DNA of 64,000 bases from CALBTQ01 sp036725605 (GTDB taxonomy: Bacteria > Lernaellota > Lernaellaia > Lernaellales > Lernaellaceae): assembly GCA_036725605.1 (NCBI GenBank), contig DAIMDW010000021.1, positions 1 to 64,000 on the forward strand. The letters run 5' to 3'. The translations under genes and the position numbers were made by a program. The stretch's first letter is position 1. Every line of letters starts with the position of its first letter. This document shows, in pieces, positions 61,501 to 64,000 of this stretch. The notes under the pieces were generated by a model. The model saw only the letters and a program-made list of their open reading frames with translations. It did no database searches and was not told the origin of the DNA.

Positions 61501-61914
61501 ACACCGTTGGTAGCACACCATCATCGTTGCCAGCGGATCAGCCAGCGTCGTGCCCTTGGAGTGATCGGCGCCCGGGCCGTCGAAATCGAGACAAAGCCAG
61601 GAGGCGGTATCATCGGGGGCGACCGAATAGCTTCCCAGACGATCAAAACCCCGCCCATCGGCAACTTGGCCGGATGTTCTGCGATTGATGTAATTGAGCG
61701 GCGGGGCCTTGCCGCCGGACGGTCCGACCACATGGAAAGCGATGAGATCGCCAAGGGCCTTCTCTTCCCGAACAGGACGCGGCCGGGATTTCGTTTCTCC
61801 GGATTTGCGATCCACCCACGATTGGCAGGCCGCGACGATGTCGATCCGGGCAAAAAAGTATTCGCGCAACAGGCGACAGGCTTTTTCTTGCTCCGAGGTC
61901 AACCGCCTACCCAT
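58528..61914 (-). CDS. TOTE-type AEP primase / PriCT-2 / AAA helicase-like replication protein
   Basis: 1128 aa from ATG 61914, with AGGAGG upstream and an 8-base overlap with the RecD2-like gene. Residues about 1-290: archaeo-eukaryotic primase of the TOTE type (WLCLDFDGPGADHSKGTTLA, GSGAGWHLWVFFEEPVPAVD). About 315-400: PriCT-2 (DSISPDCSYDDWVRIGMALH). About 410-470: winged helix. About 466-539: repeat-rich linker carrying the iterons. From about 690: AAA/D5-like part with ESPSPGTGKSLLAKAI, ILLDNI and WLATANNPTL. Combines primase and helicase roles, as in phage and plasmid replication proteins. Confidence 0.85.
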   Translation of the reverse strand: MGRRLTSEQEKACRLLREYFFARIDIVAACQSWVDRKSGETKSRPRPVREEKALGDLIAFHVVGPSGGKAPPLNYINRRTSGQVADGRGFDRLGSYSVAPDDTASWLCLDFDGPGADHSKGTTLADPLATMMVCYQRCCELGIPVHIEKSGSGAGWHLWVFFEEPVPAVDARLLGHFIAPVDQPLVTGEIADVRTNRGIECFPKQNKVSSTKHSAGNLVWLPFWFDAKDGGNRFYVVGDDGEPAPSDPQEFERFSVADLAAIVDQVPDDLCNVVLKKRPKRQEKSTGPRSPSSGPSDYPATDSDLVISALDSISPDCSYDDWVRIGMALHEWEPQAGLSIWDSWSARGDKYVACEPEDKWGSFSSGGGVTLGTLFDMAKKAGWEPPRHDHPPLPTDEEIAEFMDIDPAELVDGVKSKKRREILECLIEAEEPLAPKDVAERLGRDQNSTRVLLHRMAKDEQILRNEQDHYILPQKVMAEPTATITSETESNAKSNGDHYIEAESNGSATPKVMPDHYIQPKSNGPKAQKVMGDGPKSNGGDGPRLPTIIVNNRHFRYIRDEAWAAVQSSNYPPKLFMRTGSPVCLTFFKDTPEIIPVDATIMFDHLCSIASWVRRTPDMELPANPPKELPMVMVKRPHHSLPPLESVATTPTFDRNGSLVQAPGYHRDARLWLHRPRGFEPVNVPEHPTDSQVAEARSLLINDLLVDFPFTAPSDRAHAIAALLHPFVRRMIQGPTPLHLIESPSPGTGKSLLAKAISKIALAKKEAASLPLVRDEGENAKKFTSILSRAPQIILLDNISGGIRSAFLASVLTDTEWSDRILGSSHIVTLPNNALWLATANNPTLTLEIARRCVRIRIDSHHDRPWLLSGFKHSPLDDWVERNRSALITALLTIIRGWVVAGQKTEKVSFGSFDSWARTIGGILKFADIPGFLGDLEELYEAADHEGNEWREFTAEWWDRFGPRYVAAAELLGLATERGLLSATIGDKGPQSQKIRLGRALSAMRDRQFDIYRISIQRNPRTKNQTYGLVNVSDGEGRTPGEIVDLFSKKAEKPRGESNQPTADSPQENPQQNQCSTVNAVSAVNNSRSAYAGAQEESAGEHTATHPTHRKTLSGDLADFDPQEEDHE
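60298..60515. repeat. Iteron cluster inside the primase gene, candidate origin of replication
   Basis: Twelve copies of a TAATGG-type motif in about 220 bp: eight as CATTACTTT (near 60300, 60321, 60344, 60376, 60398, 60429, 60441, 60484) and four as GTAATGGTC (near 60364, 60418, 60461, 60505). The copies are in both orientations and several are about 22 bp apart. The encoded peptide repeats DHYI and KSNG, so DNA repetition shapes the protein. Confidence 0.7.
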
Positions 61915-64000
61915 GGATCGCCTCCTGGGTAAGCCCGTCCTTTCGCCAAAGACCAAGGAAGGTGCTGCGATTGTCGTTGGCCTGTTTCTGGGCGCAGTTT
62001 CGGATGCCCCAACGATCGCCGATGATGATCGTCGTTTCCTGGGCGCGGGATACGCCGGTGTAAAAGAGGTTCTGGCTGTGCATGAACGAATGGCTCTTGT
62101 GGATCACCACGACCGCACAGGGAAATTCGCTGCCCTGGGTCTGGTGGATCGTGAGGGCATAGGCCAGCTGCAGGTCGCTGAGATTGCCGTCGGATCGTTT
62201 GAGAAGGACCTCGGCGTTTTCGAATCGGACGCGCAGGTCGCCATTGGCGAAAACCTGGGTCACGCGCCCGATGGAGCCGTTCATAATGCCGAGGTCATAG
62301 TTGTTGCGGCGCTGGATGACCTTGTCGTGAAGCAGGAACCGGGGGCGGCGATTGGCTTTTACGGGCTCGACATCGACGCCGTACAGCTTTTTCTGAATGA
62401 GCCGCTGGAGTTCGAGATTCAATTCCTCGACGCCGAGCGGATCCTTTCGCTTGGGCGTGAGCAACTGGACGTCCTCGATGAGATCGAAACCCAACTTGTC
62501 GGCCAGGATGGAATCATAGAGATCGCAAACGAGCCGCCGCACATCCCAGGCGTCAGTAAAATTGTCGATCCGGTACCAGGGGCGACGACCGCTGGGCAAC
62601 ACCGATTCCGAAGTCTTGGCGACCTTACCGGACAGCACATCAATGGAGTTTTGCCGAAGCTCACCGGCCTGCCGAACGATATCAGTGAGCACCACGCCGG
62701 GCACGATGCCGGTATGGATCAGGTCGCGCAGCAGATCACCGGGGCCAACCGGCGGCAGCTGGTTATGGTCGCCGACGAAGACTACGGCGGTTTTGTCGTG
62801 ATCAATGGAGCGCAGCAGACGCCACGCCAGCGGGATATCCACCATTGATGATTCGTCGATGACAATAATGTCGCAGTCGATGGGATCATCCGGACCTTTG
62901 CCCCACTCATGACCGTTGTATTCCAGTAACCGATGGATGGTGGATGCGCGTATGCCGACCACCTCCTCAAGTCTGCGGGCGGCTTTGCCGGTGGGCGCAC
63001 AGAGAACCACCCGGAAACCGAGGGATTCATAGAGCCGAGCCAATTCACCGACTGTGAAAGTCTTGCCGCTTCCACCACCGCCGGAAATCGTGACAATCTG
63101 GTTGGTGAGCGCAACGACAACCGCTTCGCGCTGTTTGGGATTGAGGTCGGGACAGAGTTTACCATCACGCACCTGTTGCCAGATGCCGAGCAGGTCCATC
63201 ACCAGGGGGTGGTCACGGTCGCCGTTGCGAAGCCAACCCTCGACCTCCCGCTCCATCATGTGGATGGACTTTCGAGCCACAAGCCAACGCCCGTCATGGG
63301 AATCGCACGCGAGCTTGCCCGCTTTGATCAAACCATCCAATTCGTGTTCGATAATGTCACGGGAGTTCAGGGCGTCCATTATTAGGAGCCTGTTGGCCTG
63401 TTCGATGAGGTCTGATTCCTCGATCCAGGTGTGCCCTTTGTCGAGGGCGGTATCGACGCAATCGATTATTCCGGCACGAACACGCGGTGGAAAGTCCTTG
63501 GCGATGCCGATCTTCCGGGCAATGGCATCAACTCGCTTGAAGCCGAAGCCGCGTACGTCCCGCACGATGAGATACGGGTTGTTCTTGATGATAGATACCG
63601 CGTCGTTCTCATATTTTTCGATGAGCGTTCGGATCTGATGATGAGTAAGACCAAAGGCGGAAAGCTCCGATGCGGCCACGTTGCTGGCCTGGCGCTGCAT
63701 CCATTCGGTCCGAATGTTGCGGGCCGCTTCGATTGTGATGGGACCGGCTTTGGCGATCGCCTCGGGGTTTTCCACGATGATCTTGCCGAAATCCCGACCG
63801 AACTTTTCCGCAATGCGCCGAGCTTTAACAGGGCCAAGGCCGACAAAAACAGGATTGTCCGCAAGATATCGTGCAAGCCCTTCCTCGGATAGATTGAGAT
63901 CGTGCGTGAGCGTCTCGGTTTTGAACTGTCGCTGATATTTGGAATGCATTTCCCAGTCGCCGTGGAGCACAACTTGCTCGCCGACCGCCGCGACAACGGT
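61907..64000 (-). CDS. RecD2-like ATP-dependent DNA helicase, 5' end outside window
   Basis: The frame is open to the right edge. The longest in-window start is GTG 63970, but the sequence upstream keeps aligning with the left paralog, so the true start is beyond the window. Motifs: HhH-like GLGPVKARRIAEKFG, Walker A GGGGSGKTFT, Walker B VIDESSMVD, VFVGDHNQLPPVG and TIHQTQGSEF, and a C-terminal SRAQETTIIIGD. It overlaps the primase start. It probably acts in replication or recombination of the right element. Closely related along its length to the CDS at 1-2078. Confidence 0.92.
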   Translation of the reverse strand, partial: TVVAAVGEQVVLHGDWEMHSKYQRQFKTETLTHDLNLSEEGLARYLADNPVFVGLGPVKARRIAEKFGRDFGKIIVENPEAIAKAGPITIEAARNIRTEWMQRQASNVAASELSAFGLTHHQIRTLIEKYENDAVSIIKNNPYLIVRDVRGFGFKRVDAIARKIGIAKDFPPRVRAGIIDCVDTALDKGHTWIEESDLIEQANRLLIMDALNSRDIIEHELDGLIKAGKLACDSHDGRWLVARKSIHMMEREVEGWLRNGDRDHPLVMDLLGIWQQVRDGKLCPDLNPKQREAVVVALTNQIVTISGGGGSGKTFTVGELARLYESLGFRVVLCAPTGKAARRLEEVVGIRASTIHRLLEYNGHEWGKGPDDPIDCDIIVIDESSMVDIPLAWRLLRSIDHDKTAVVFVGDHNQLPPVGPGDLLRDLIHTGIVPGVVLTDIVRQAGELRQNSIDVLSGKVAKTSESVLPSGRRPWYRIDNFTDAWDVRRLVCDLYDSILADKLGFDLIEDVQLLTPKRKDPLGVEELNLELQRLIQKKLYGVDVEPVKANRRPRFLLHDKVIQRRNNYDLGIMNGSIGRVTQVFANGDLRVRFENAEVLLKRSDGNLSDLQLAYALTIHQTQGSEFPCAVVVIHKSHSFMHSQNLFYTGVSRAQETTIIIGDRWGIRNCAQKQANDNRSTFLGLWRKDGLTQEAIHG
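62025..63929. repeat. Direct repeat of bases 1-1905
   Basis: Alignment of base 1 to 62025 gives seven differences in the first 120 bases, and similarity continues for about 1.9 kb. Same orientation, offset 62,024 bp. It corresponds to the two RecD2-like genes. Confidence 0.85.

Overview
The window looks like chromosome from an uncultured Gram-negative bacterium. It has a TonB receptor and lipoproteins, an ssrA gene, and many secreted proteins carrying long aspartate runs. That style reminds me of deltaproteobacterial or Lernaellota-like metagenome genomes, but nothing here fixes the taxonomy. A host-type core (about 10.8-46.2 kb) is flanked by two accessory regions with phage or integrative-element character.

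Left accessory arm (1-10.8 kb). A leftward operon encodes a zinc-ribbon Com-like protein, a sigma-like regulator, a small basic protein, a PD-(D/E)XK nuclease, a Sak4-like ATPase, a DUF669 protein, an ERCC4 nuclease, an unknown protein and a RecD2-like helicase that runs off the left edge. A LexA-type repressor lies behind them. A 20-bp palindrome separates it from a divergent operon of a small protein, a DUF2924 protein, a large serine recombinase and a ParB/KorB-like HTH protein. This reads as a recombination and replication module under SOS-type control.

Core (10.8-46.2 kb). Genes include a Kef-type antiporter, tmRNA, two methyltransferases, an IS5-type element, a papain-like secreted peptidase, a NarL-type two-component pair, a PI-PLC-like lipoprotein, a tetraheme cytochrome fused to an ethylbenzene-dehydrogenase-like domain, a FecBCD-type ABC importer with a TrmO-like enzyme, and a long cobalamin-riboswitch operon. 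The B12 operon encodes two related secreted proteins, a receiver-like protein, a BtuG-like beta-propeller lipoprotein, BtuB, BtuF, BtuD, BtuC and a final lipoprotein that appears cut short exactly where the right accessory region begins. Broken pieces of a Sak4-like gene and of a peptidase C-terminus lie between host genes.

Right accessory arm (46.2-64 kb). A HigBA-like toxin-antitoxin pair sits beside a three-gene overlapping cassette whose main product fuses an ATP-dependent ligase-type adenylation domain to a Cdc48/FtsH-like AAA+ ATPase. This is the strongest candidate for an undescribed system. Small phage-type genes follow, then a protein consisting only of a core-binding domain, a complete tyrosine recombinase, and a leftward replication operon with a primase/AAA protein and a second RecD2-like helicase. 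The primase gene contains twelve copies of a GTAATGG-type motif within about 220 bp and is a candidate replication origin. The two RecD2-like genes are close relatives in direct orientation 62 kb apart, so two related elements seem to flank the core segment.
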